From the NCBI GenBank assembly GCA_020634975.1, contig JACKAQ010000001.1, positions 2,852,001-2,916,000 on the forward strand: a stretch of 64,000 nucleotides of DNA. Direction: 5' to 3'. The stretch comes from JACKAQ01 sp020634975 [NCBI: Calditrichia bacterium]. Its GTDB lineage: Bacteria; Calditrichota; Calditrichia; RBG-13-44-9. Positions 25,559 through 33,578 of the stretch are shown here, piece by piece. Every line of letters begins with the position of its first letter. Within the stretch, counting starts at the first letter, position 1. Made by a program: the position numbers and the translations under genes. The notes under the pieces are model-generated. The model had not been told where the DNA came from, searched no databases, and was given only the letters and a program-made list of their open reading frames with translations.

Positions 25559-26566
25559 ATGTTAAAAAGTGGTTTGCCAAATATATCTTTAGGTGCCTTT
25601 GTCGTATTGGCATCACTGTTTTCCAGTGCTTTTTTTGCCCAACCGAAAAATGAAAATCCGGATTTTGGTAGCGATCTAACCAGTAATAATTATTACCAGT
25701 TGGGTGACGAAACATATGTGTACGAAAATCCCGGCACATTTGATTTTATCAAGTTTTTCCCCGGCAATGTTATTAAATATTCGAAAGACACCTTTCGTCA
25801 GGAAAACCTGTTTAACATTGGTGCGATGGTTTCGGTAACCGCGTTGCTGGTGGCATACGATCAGCAAATGCTGGATGAAACCCAGCGATTCGGGCGCAGA
25901 ATCGGGCTGACCGGAAACAATCGAATGAACAGGGCGTTTTACGTTTTCGGATTACCGATAGAGTTACCGCACGATAAAGACACCGCGCTATATTTTATCG
26001 GTGATGGCTGGACACACACCTCAATTGCCGGATTGTTTTTGGGATATGGATTGATCAATAAAAACAGCCGGGCGTTGCAAACGGCCAGCCAAATTGCCTG
26101 CGGGATGATCACCACCGGATTAACCACGCAATTGCTAAAGCACATCACCGGACGCGAAAGCCCGTTTAAAGCAACCGCACCGGGTGGCAAATGGCGCCCT
26201 TTTCCCGACCAGATCAAATATCACAAAAATGTGCCGGCATACGATGCTTTTCCCTCCGGTCACCTCGCTACCGCGATGATGACGTTCACTGTAATCAATG
26301 AAAATTATCCGCATAGTAAAATTGTCAAACCTGTTGGTTATACGTTACTTACGATTCTTTCTTTTGAAATGGTGAACAACGGTGTTCACTGGGTCAGCGA
26401 TTATCCGCTGGCGTTGGCAATGGGATATTCGCTGGGCAAAATTGCAGTCGCGCGCGGAAGAAAATCAGTAGATTCAGCAGCATCCAATCAAAAACACTCA
26501 ACCCGACACACCACAATTTTTCCATATTTGCAACGTGATGGCATCGGACTCGCAGTTGCTTTTTGA
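25559..26566 (+). CDS. PAP2-like protein, copy 3, divergent catalytic motifs
   Basis: Third PAP2 protein, 335 aa from ATG 25559 (TGGAGA at 25550-25555), with a signal peptide ending F-F-A-Q. P-S-G-H is present (to H235) and the late H-W-V-S-D keeps the nucleophile His and the Asp, but motif 1 reads K-H-I-T-G-R-E-S-P with Ser where Arg is usual, and the Arg six residues before the motif-3 His is Met. Both missing arginines normally hold phosphate. It is also longer than copies 1 and 2. It could have a shifted substrate or be weakly active. Ends G-L-A-V-A-F. Confidence 0.82.
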   Translation: MLKSGLPNISLGAFVVLASLFSSAFFAQPKNENPDFGSDLTSNNYYQLGDETYVYENPGTFDFIKFFPGNVIKYSKDTFRQENLFNIGAMVSVTALLVAYDQQMLDETQRFGRRIGLTGNNRMNRAFYVFGLPIELPHDKDTALYFIGDGWTHTSIAGLFLGYGLINKNSRALQTASQIACGMITTGLTTQLLKHITGRESPFKATAPGGKWRPFPDQIKYHKNVPAYDAFPSGHLATAMMTFTVINENYPHSKIVKPVGYTLLTILSFEMVNNGVHWVSDYPLALAMGYSLGKIAVARGRKSVDSAASNQKHSTRHTTIFPYLQRDGIGLAVAF

Positions 26567-26687
26567 GAAAAGAATTCTGAAAATTCGCCTATAATTTTTC
26601 ACACCGAAATAGCACAAAAAAAATAGCAGTTGCCGTTTATCCAAAATTTTCGCTTTCTTTTGCCGTGAATGCGTAAATTTGGGTGAA

Positions 26688-28439
26688 ATGAAGGCAAAAC
26701 AATCCGCACAAATATTGCTCCGCGATGCCCGCAACGGGCGATGGCTGGCGTTTCGCGAGCCGCTGGAAATTGTGGTTGCGAACAACATTGACGACGTGCT
26801 GCCCGCTTTGGAAAAGGTGCAAACCGCCACAACATCCGGCAAATTTGCCGCAGGATTTATCAGCTACGAAGCCGCACCGGCGTTCGATCCGGCGTTCCGC
26901 ACATATTTTGACACCAATTTTCCGCTGCTCTTTTTCGGTATTTTTTCGCAGCCGGAAGTGGTTGAATTACCGGAGATTAGCGCAAATTTTTCTCTCGATT
27001 GGCAGGTCACAACAGCGTTCGAAAAATATCAATCTGCGATCGCGCACATCAAATCCGCGATTGCCCGTGGCGATACCTATCAGGTGAATTACACCATCCG
27101 CCAAATTGCCGGATTTTCCGGCGACCCATTGGCGCTGTTCAGCGCAATTGCCGCAGATGCGCCGTTTGCTGCGTTTATCGATTTGCCGGATTTCACGATT
27201 TGCTCCGCATCGCCGGAATTGTTTTTTGAGAAATGCGGCAAAGAAATCATTTCCCGCCCGATGAAAGGCACCGCCGCCCGCGGACGCACCTTTGCCGAAG
27301 ATTTGCAACTGCGCGATTTTTTGGCAACATCCGAAAAAGATCGCGCGGAAAACGCGATGATCGTGGACATGATTCGCAACGACATCGGGCGAATTGCCGC
27401 AACCGGCAGTGTTGCCGTTCGCGATGCGTTCCGCATCGAAAAATATCCCACCGTTTGGCAGATGACTACCACCGTTACCGGACAAACGGATGTGTCGATT
27501 TCAGAAATTTTCCGGGCGATGTTTCCCTGCGCATCGATCACCGGCGCACCCAAAATTCGCACGATGCAAATTATTGCAGATATTGAAGATACACCCCGAA
27601 AAATTTACACCGGAACTATCGGTTTTATCTCGCCGGACGGCGATGCGCAGTTCAACGTTGCTATCCGGACGGCGCTGATTGACAAACGAAACGGGCGCAT
27701 CGAATACGGCATCGGCAGCGGTGTGGTGTGGGATTCGGATGCGGCGCAGGAATATCAGGAATGTCGCGTAAAAGCGCGGGTGATTGTCAAACCGCAACAA
27801 AAACCGGACTTCTCGCTGCTGGAAAGCCTGCGTTGGTCACCGGATTCCGGTTATTTTTTGTGCGATGCGCACATCCGGCGCATGCACGACAGCGCGGCAT
27901 ATTTTGATTTCCCATTCGACGAAACCGCGATTCGGAGGAGTTTGGCGAATATCGCCAATTCGCTGCCGAAGGCGCTGCACAAAGTCCGGCTGCTGCTGTT
28001 TCGCAACGGCGGTATTTTCTGCGAAGCAGCCAAAATCAGCGATATCGATCCGCAATCACCGCTGAAAATTGCGCTGGCAGCAAAGCCGGTGGATTCATCT
28101 GATCCGTTTTTATTTCACAAAACGACCCATCGTGCAGTTTACGCGACTGCCAAAACAGCCGCGCAACACGCAGATGATGTGCTCCTTTGGAACGAGCGCG
28201 GTGAAATTACCGAGGGCTGCATTTACAATGTTTTGGTGAAATTCGATGGCGAGTGGTTCACGCCGCCGGTAGATTGCGGATTGCTCAACGGCACGTATCG
28301 CCAATATTTGCTCGATTGCGGCGATATTCGCGAACGCATTATTTTGAAAGATGAGCTGGCAAGTGCGGAAGAAATTGTGCTGATCAATTCGGTGCGCAAA
28401 TGGCGGAATGCGGTGTTGGTTGGCTCAACTTACAGATAG
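26688..28439 (+). CDS. pabBC: Fused aminodeoxychorismate synthase component I / aminodeoxychorismate lyase
   Basis: Bifunctional p-aminobenzoate enzyme of 583 aa. Residues to about 365 form the chorismate-utilising PabB domain, with K193 in R-P-M-K-G-T (the PabB-specific lysine) and the S-I-T-G-A-P-K-I-R-T-M signature. From about 375 to the end lies a class-IV PLP fold with candidate Schiff-base K478 in H-K-T-T-H-R and the E-G-C-I-Y-N cofactor loop. Together they make 4-amino-4-deoxychorismate and split it into pABA and pyruvate. A separate PabA glutaminase is not in the window. Start at ATG 26688 rather than the TTG three codons earlier. It opens the folate/purine run with purF, folB and folK. 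Confidence 0.92.
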   Translation: MKAKQSAQILLRDARNGRWLAFREPLEIVVANNIDDVLPALEKVQTATTSGKFAAGFISYEAAPAFDPAFRTYFDTNFPLLFFGIFSQPEVVELPEISANFSLDWQVTTAFEKYQSAIAHIKSAIARGDTYQVNYTIRQIAGFSGDPLALFSAIAADAPFAAFIDLPDFTICSASPELFFEKCGKEIISRPMKGTAARGRTFAEDLQLRDFLATSEKDRAENAMIVDMIRNDIGRIAATGSVAVRDAFRIEKYPTVWQMTTTVTGQTDVSISEIFRAMFPCASITGAPKIRTMQIIADIEDTPRKIYTGTIGFISPDGDAQFNVAIRTALIDKRNGRIEYGIGSGVVWDSDAAQEYQECRVKARVIVKPQQKPDFSLLESLRWSPDSGYFLCDAHIRRMHDSAAYFDFPFDETAIRRSLANIANSLPKALHKVRLLLFRNGGIFCEAAKISDIDPQSPLKIALAAKPVDSSDPFLFHKTTHRAVYATAKTAAQHADDVLLWNERGEITEGCIYNVLVKFDGEWFTPPVDCGLLNGTYRQYLLDCGDIRERIILKDELASAEEIVLINSVRKWRNAVLVGSTYR

Positions 28440-28593
28440 AAAAATGTTGCTCTTTGTTCCAAAAAACGGATTCCCAAAACATTTGGAAATTGTTGTGTGG
28501 AATGTTAATTTTTTGGCTGTCAGTGGAAAAAGGTTAAATTGTGTTTCTGATCCTTTTTTCATTCCGAAGTATCAGCAATGAAAGGAAAACGGC

Positions 28594-29976
28594 ATGTGCG
28601 GTATTGCCGGATATTATAGCAGAAATACAGACGGAGCAGCCAATCAGGTGATGCTGGCATTGTATGCCCAGCAACATCGCGGGCAGGAAAGTTGCGGAAT
28701 GGCGGTCAGCACCGGCACCAGCCTGCGAAACCACCGGGCGATGGGTTATGTTAAAGAAGCTTTCAACGAGAAGGTACTGAACAAGCTGGCCAGCAATATT
28801 GCTATTGGGCACGCACGGTATCCTACCCGTGGCAGCTCGGTGATCGGCAATACGCAACCCTATATTATTGAAACACTTAGCGGTCCGATTTATGCGATCG
28901 CCAGCAATGGCGATATCGTGAATTACGATGAAGTTGCCAACGATTTGCGCACAAAAGGGGTCTATTTTTCATCAAAAAATGATGGCGAGTTGCTCGGCAG
29001 ATTCATCGTGTATTATCACGAACGCCAAAATATGGAAATTGTCGATGCCATAAAATTGTTGATGAAACGCGTAAAAGGGGCGTATTCTGCGGTGTTTCTC
29101 ACCCGCGACCGGCTGTATGCGTTCCGCGATGCCTACGGCTTTCGCCCGATGTGGACCGGAAATGTAGATGGCGATGTTGCCATTGCCTCCGAATCCTGTG
29201 CGATGGATATTTTGCGCGCCACCGAAACCCGGGAAATCGCGCCCGGCGAAATTATGATTATCACCCAAACTAACGAATATTCAACACATACGAACATTTT
29301 GCCATTGCTGGATGACGGCAAACGGCAAACCCACCACTGTGTTTTTGAACTGATCTATTTTGCACGTCCGGACAGCGCCGAATTCGGCGAATATGTGTAC
29401 AACGTTCGCCAGAAAATCGGGGCGAAACTGGCAGAATACGATGTCGATCAGCCGGCCGATGTGGTGTTGCCCGTACCGGATTCCGCCAATTTTATCGCGA
29501 TGGGTTATGCCAACGCCCGCAATTTGCCATTCAACATGGGGCTGATCCGCAATCATTACGTCGGACGCACCTTTATTCGCCCCGATCAATATGCGCGGGA
29601 CGAATCGGTTCGCCAGAAATTCAATCCGCTGAAAGATTTTTTCGAAAACAAACGGGTGGTTTTGGTGGACGATTCCATCGTTCGCGGCACAACCATTCGC
29701 AAGCTGGTGCGGATGATCAAAGGCGCCGGCGCATCGGAAGTGCATTTGCGAATCGGATCGCCGCCGGTGGCGCATTCCTGCTATTACGGCATCGATACGC
29801 CCAATCGCGAAGAGCTGATTGCCAACAGAATGAGCATCGATGAAATCCGCGATTACATCTGCGCAGATTCAGTTAAGTATTTGAAAAAAGAAGACTTGGA
29901 GAAATGCGTTAAACGTCCCGAAGGCTTCTGCTACGCCTGTTTCGACGGCAATTATCCCATTCCCAAAAAAGGTTGA
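28594..29976 (+). CDS. purF: Amidophosphoribosyltransferase
   Basis: First committed step of purine synthesis (PRPP plus glutamine to phosphoribosylamine). The 460-aa protein begins Met-Cys2-Gly-Ile, so Cys2 is the glutaminase nucleophile after Met removal, with no propeptide. The phosphoribosyltransferase half carries V-L-V-D-D-S-I-V-R-G-T-T. Cysteines C249, C396, C446 and C449 (the last two in C-Y-A-C-F) are spaced almost as the 4Fe-4S ligands of the Bacillus subtilis enzyme, suggesting an Fe-S form. AAAGGA precedes ATG 28594. folB begins 3 nt after the stop. Confidence 0.95.
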   Translation: MCGIAGYYSRNTDGAANQVMLALYAQQHRGQESCGMAVSTGTSLRNHRAMGYVKEAFNEKVLNKLASNIAIGHARYPTRGSSVIGNTQPYIIETLSGPIYAIASNGDIVNYDEVANDLRTKGVYFSSKNDGELLGRFIVYYHERQNMEIVDAIKLLMKRVKGAYSAVFLTRDRLYAFRDAYGFRPMWTGNVDGDVAIASESCAMDILRATETREIAPGEIMIITQTNEYSTHTNILPLLDDGKRQTHHCVFELIYFARPDSAEFGEYVYNVRQKIGAKLAEYDVDQPADVVLPVPDSANFIAMGYANARNLPFNMGLIRNHYVGRTFIRPDQYARDESVRQKFNPLKDFFENKRVVLVDDSIVRGTTIRKLVRMIKGAGASEVHLRIGSPPVAHSCYYGIDTPNREELIANRMSIDEIRDYICADSVKYLKKEDLEKCVKRPEGFCYACFDGNYPIPKKG

Positions 29977-29979
29977 TCG

Positions 29980-30342
29980 ATGGATATCATTCGGCTCAAT
30001 AACATGATTTTTTACGCCCACCACGGCTATTATCGCGCGGAGCAGGAACTCGGGCAAAAATTTGAACTGGATATTGAGATGGAATGCGATTTCAGCCGCG
30101 CGGTAACCAGCGACAATCTGGACGATGCGGTGAATTACCGCCGGGTGTATGAACGCGTTTCCGAACTGTTCAACAGCGAAAAATTTACCTTGCTGGAAAC
30201 GCTCGCCGAAACCATCGCCAGGGAAATTCTCGGCCATTTTGCGATCAGCGCCATTCGCATCCGGGTACGAAAACCGCAAGTTGCAATGAACGGATTTTTG
30301 GACAACGTGGAAGTGGAAATTTACCGCCGGCAGCAAAAATGA
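29980..30342 (+). CDS. folB: Dihydroneopterin aldolase
   Basis: Folate pathway enzyme of 120 aa converting 7,8-dihydroneopterin to 6-hydroxymethyl-dihydropterin and glycolaldehyde. Opening I-R-L-N-N-M-I-F-Y-A-H-H-G and the later V-N-Y-R-R-V-Y, L-L-E-T-L-A-E and R-V-R-K-P segments are characteristic, including the tyrosine/lysine/glutamate active-site positions. It overlaps folK by 4 nt (ATGA) and follows purF by 3 nt. Confidence 0.93.
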   Translation: MDIIRLNNMIFYAHHGYYRAEQELGQKFELDIEMECDFSRAVTSDNLDDAVNYRRVYERVSELFNSEKFTLLETLAETIAREILGHFAISAIRIRVRKPQVAMNGFLDNVEVEIYRRQQK

Positions 30343-30848
30343 GCCGCGCGTTTCTGGCATTGGGCAGCAACGTGCCGCCGCGATTGACTTTTTTGCGGCG
30401 GGCGATTGCGAAAATCCGCGAAATTGGCGAGATTCAACACATCGCAGCGCTGTACGAAAGCGAGCCGTTCGGCGTACGGCAGCAGCCGGGATTTCTCAAT
30501 TCTGCCATCGAAATCGATACGCAATTATCGCCGGAAGATTTGTTGAAAGCGGTAAAATCCATCGAGCAAAAAACCGGACGAAAGCAGCGCTTTCGCTGGG
30601 GACCGCGGGAAATCGACATCGACATTATATTTTATGGGCAGCAACTGGTGAATCTGCCGGATCTGCAAATTCCGCATCCCGACTATCGCCAACGGCGATT
30701 TGTGCTGCAGCCGCTGTGCGATATCGCCGCAGATGTTGTGGCGCCGGACGCCCGGCAAACACTGCATCAATTATTGGAAAATTGCCCGGATACGGCACTT
30801 CTCCGGCACCTGCAAACCAACTGGACGACCAATGGAACTGAACTTTGA
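30339..30848 (+). CDS. folK: 2-amino-4-hydroxy-6-hydroxymethyldihydropteridine pyrophosphokinase
   Basis: Pyrophosphorylates hydroxymethyl-dihydropterin for dihydropteroate synthesis. The 169-aa protein has A-L-G-S-N at the start, R-W-G-P-R-E-I-D-I-D-I-I-F (metal-binding Asp pair in D-I-D) and I-P-H-P-x-x-x-x-R-x-F-V-L-x-P-L. It overlaps folB by 4 nt and the deoxynucleoside kinase start by 17 nt, so three genes are translationally coupled. Confidence 0.94.
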   Translation: MSRAFLALGSNVPPRLTFLRRAIAKIREIGEIQHIAALYESEPFGVRQQPGFLNSAIEIDTQLSPEDLLKAVKSIEQKTGRKQRFRWGPREIDIDIIFYGQQLVNLPDLQIPHPDYRQRRFVLQPLCDIAADVVAPDARQTLHQLLENCPDTALLRHLQTNWTTNGTEL

Positions 30849-31479
30849 CCACCTTCGCTACATTGCTGTTGAAGGCGTAATCGGCGTTGGCAAAACGTCG
30901 CTGGCGCAAAAACTGCAATCGGCAATCGGCGGCAGCCTACTGCTGGAGGAATTTGAGGAAAACCCCTTTCTGGAAGATTTTTACCGCGAACCGGCGCGAT
31001 ACGCTTTCCAAACGCAGCTGTTTTTTTTGTTGAGCCGCTTTCGCCAGCAGGAACATTTGTTTCAATACGATATGTTCGAAACCCGCGTTATTGCAGATTA
31101 TATGTTCCACAAAGACCGCATTTTTGCCACGCAAACGCTCAATCCCAAAGAGATGAATTTATACGATATGCTGGCGCGAATCCTCGAAAAACGGGTAACC
31201 CGTCCGGATCTGGCCATTTACCTGCGCTGCCGCACCGACCGGCTGATGCAAAACATCGCCAAACGCGGCCGCAGCTACGAAAAGCATATCGAAAGCAACT
31301 ACCTCACATCGCTGGGCAGGCTATACGACGAATTTTTCTGGAATTACGACGAAACGCCGTTATTAATTATTAATGCGGAAAATCTGGATTTTGTCAACAA
31401 CGACGATCATTTGCAGCGTATTTTTCAGGAAATCAGCCGGCACCGTAACGGACGGAAAAACGTAAGTTTTGATTTGTAA
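30832..31479 (+). CDS. Deoxynucleoside kinase
   Basis: Salvage kinase of 215 aa phosphorylating deoxynucleosides. It shows the P-loop G-V-I-G-V-G-K-T-S near residues 12-20, the E-E-F-E-E-N-P-F-L-E-x-F-Y motif typical of the dNK/dGK group, a D-Y-M-F-x-K-D-R segment, and a lid with R-G-R-S-Y-E. I take ATG 30832, inside the folK 3' end. Association of folK with a dNK gene is common in several phyla. Base specificity (dA/dG or dC/T) is not decided by sequence. Confidence 0.9.
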   Translation: MELNFDHLRYIAVEGVIGVGKTSLAQKLQSAIGGSLLLEEFEENPFLEDFYREPARYAFQTQLFFLLSRFRQQEHLFQYDMFETRVIADYMFHKDRIFATQTLNPKEMNLYDMLARILEKRVTRPDLAIYLRCRTDRLMQNIAKRGRSYEKHIESNYLTSLGRLYDEFFWNYDETPLLIINAENLDFVNNDDHLQRIFQEISRHRNGRKNVSFDL

Positions 31480-31545
31480 TCTGTCCACATTTTGCCGAAT
31501 TTTAACAAAAATAAATTATCACCTGCTGTTAAACAGGGTGCATTT

Positions 31546-31755
31546 ATGGGATTTTTATTTAGAATTTTTTTATACACAATCATTATTTATTACGCACTTC
31601 GCCTGATCCGCCGATTTTTATCAACAGGAAAAAAACGTCCGAAGCCAACTATCCGGGAAAATGCTCAACCGGAAAACATGCCGCCGCCATACGACCCTCG
31701 GAATGTTGAAGATGTTGTTTTTAAAGAAGTTAAGAAAAAGAAAGATGGTGACTGA
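31546..31755 (+). CDS. Small single-span membrane protein, DUF4834-like
   Basis: Protein of 69 aa from ATG 31546; a TTG at 31492 would add 18 residues without a clear SD. One hydrophobic helix (about residues 2-20) is followed by basic residues R-L-I-R-R-F and a Lys/Pro-rich cytoplasmic tail ending K-K-K-K-D-G-D. It resembles small DUF4834-type proteins of Bacteroidota, though by composition only. It lies 2 nt ahead of the HD-GYP gene and may be its co-expressed partner. Confidence 0.6.
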   Translation: MGFLFRIFLYTIIIYYALRLIRRFLSTGKKRPKPTIRENAQPENMPPPYDPRNVEDVVFKEVKKKKDGD

Positions 31756-31757
31756 AA

Positions 31758-33458
31758 ATGGCAATCATGGATGATAACTTGCAATCGGGTTCCCAAAAAC
31801 ACAACAACGAAGCAGCATTGGAAGCTGTCCGGCAGGAATTTCAGTTGTTGCTGGATTCGCAAACCGCCCAAATTCAGCGGCTGGCGGATATCGGCATTGC
31901 GCTTTCGGCAGAACGCGACACCGATATTTTGCTGGAGATGATCATCGACGAAGCGATGGCTTTCAGCAATGCAGATGCGGGCACGCTGTATGTGGTTGAT
32001 TATGACCGGAATGAGCTCGTTTTTCAAATTCTTAAAAATCAGACACTTAAGATTCATGCCGGCGGCACGAGCGGGCAAGCTGTAACGCTGCCACCGGTTC
32101 CGCTGGAAATTGACGGATTGGCAAATCTCACCAACGCATCGTCGCAGGCGGCGCTCACTGGCGAGGTGATCAACATTCCCGATGTGTACGAAGCCATCGG
32201 GCTGGATTTTTCCGGCACAAAAAAATACGATGCACAAACCGGCTATCGTTCCAAATCGATGCTGGTTGTCCCGATGAAAAATCATGAAAACGAAATTATC
32301 GGTGTGTTGCAGTTGCTCAACGCCAAAGTGCAGGGCAGCGATGAAGTTGTCCCATTCCCCAAAAATCGGGAAACGATGATTATTTCGTTGGCATCGCAGG
32401 CGGCGGTTGCGTTGGAAAATGCGCGGCTTATCGCCGGATTACAGGGGTTATTTGATGCCTTTATCGAAAGTATCGCAACGGCTATCGATGAAAAGTCAGC
32501 GTACACTGCCGGACACATTCGTCGGGTTGCCAAACTGACGATGATGATTGCATCGCAGGTCAACAAATCCAACGCCGGTGTTTTTGAAGATACTTTTTTT
32601 AATGAAGATGAAATGGAAGAATTGCGGGTGGCGGCATGGTTGCACGATGTCGGCAAAATTACCACACCCGAATATGTGGTGGATAAAGCCACCAAACTGC
32701 AGGGCATTTTTGACCGTCTTGAATTGGTGGAACAGCGTTTTGCGCTGATTGCCGCGCAAATGGAAAATGCGACGCTTCAGCAAAAAGTGCACCTGCTGCA
32801 ATCGGGCAATCCGGATAGCGGTGCGCTGCAACAACTTGATGATAAATTGACTGCCGAACTGGCAATTCTGAAATCGGATCTGGAATTTATCGCACGCTGT
32901 AATCTCGGATTCGAGTTTCTGGATAACGAACGATTGGAGCGAATTCAGCGAATCTCCCATAAAAATTTCCAATTAAACGGCGAAACGCACCCGTACCTCA
33001 CTGACGATGAGTTGAAAAATTTGTCCATCCGCAAAGGCACGCTCACGGATTCGGAGCGTAAAATCATTGAAAATCATGTACTTGTGAGCATCAAAATGTT
33101 GAAGCAGGTGCCATTTCCGCGTAAAATGTCCAAAGTGCCGGAATACGCCGGCGGGCATCACGAAAAGTTGGATGGCTCCGGCTATCCGTTTGGGCTAACC
33201 GCAGATCAGTTGGCGTTGCAGTCGCGAATTATGGCAATCGCAGATATTTTTGAGGCGCTCACTGCCAAAGATCGCCCGTACAAAAAACCGATGAAGCTTT
33301 CGCAGGCGCTCAGCATTTTGCGCGATATGTGCGACCGGAACCACATCGACCGCGATGTTTTTGATTTGTTTATGAATAGCGGCGAATTTATGCGCTATGC
33401 CCGGGAAGAGCTGAATCAGGAACAAATTGATGTAGAAATAAATAAAGAAAAATCCTAA
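31758..33458 (+). CDS. GAF and HD-GYP domain phosphohydrolase (putative c-di-GMP phosphodiesterase)
   Basis: Cytoplasmic regulator of 566 aa. A GAF domain spans about residues 45-215. The HD-GYP core has H296-D297 (L-H-D-V-G-K), then a long insertion, then H467-H468-E and D-G-S-G-Y-P, followed by the A-D-I-F-E-A-L-T-A-x-D-R-P-Y-K segment typical of HD-GYP. About 170 residues separate HD from HHE, versus roughly 60-70 in compact HD-GYP proteins; the extra part looks partly coiled-coil (residues about 310-400). Known HD-GYP enzymes linearise c-di-GMP or cGAMP; the GAF domain would sense a small ligand. No GGDEF protein occurs in the window. Confidence 0.88.
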   Translation: MAIMDDNLQSGSQKHNNEAALEAVRQEFQLLLDSQTAQIQRLADIGIALSAERDTDILLEMIIDEAMAFSNADAGTLYVVDYDRNELVFQILKNQTLKIHAGGTSGQAVTLPPVPLEIDGLANLTNASSQAALTGEVINIPDVYEAIGLDFSGTKKYDAQTGYRSKSMLVVPMKNHENEIIGVLQLLNAKVQGSDEVVPFPKNRETMIISLASQAAVALENARLIAGLQGLFDAFIESIATAIDEKSAYTAGHIRRVAKLTMMIASQVNKSNAGVFEDTFFNEDEMEELRVAAWLHDVGKITTPEYVVDKATKLQGIFDRLELVEQRFALIAAQMENATLQQKVHLLQSGNPDSGALQQLDDKLTAELAILKSDLEFIARCNLGFEFLDNERLERIQRISHKNFQLNGETHPYLTDDELKNLSIRKGTLTDSERKIIENHVLVSIKMLKQVPFPRKMSKVPEYAGGHHEKLDGSGYPFGLTADQLALQSRIMAIADIFEALTAKDRPYKKPMKLSQALSILRDMCDRNHIDRDVFDLFMNSGEFMRYAREELNQEQIDVEINKEKS

Positions 33459-33465
33459 ACCGTAG

Positions 33466-33485
33466 AGGCGTTTCACGAAACGCCT
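33466..33485. terminator. Palindromic hairpin after the HD-GYP gene, copy 1
   Basis: Nine-base arms AGGCGTTTC and GAAACGCCT with a 2-base spacer, followed by six A residues on the + strand and starting 7 nt after the stop. Its first 12 bases recur at 46589. Confidence 0.6.
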
Positions 33486-33507
33486 AAAAAATGAAAAACG
33501 ATAACGA

Positions 33508-33527
33508 GGGCGTTTTACGAAACGTCC
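33508..33527. repeat. Palindromic hairpin, copy 2
   Basis: GGGCGTTTT and GAAACGTCC pair with two G-U steps around AC, 22 nt after the first hairpin and clearly the same element with changes. Both lie in the 120-nt gap before the aldehyde dehydrogenase gene. Confidence 0.55.
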
Positions 33528-33578
33528 GAAAAATTAAAAAAAGCGACAACGAAAAATACAACCTACAGGAGGCAATTC

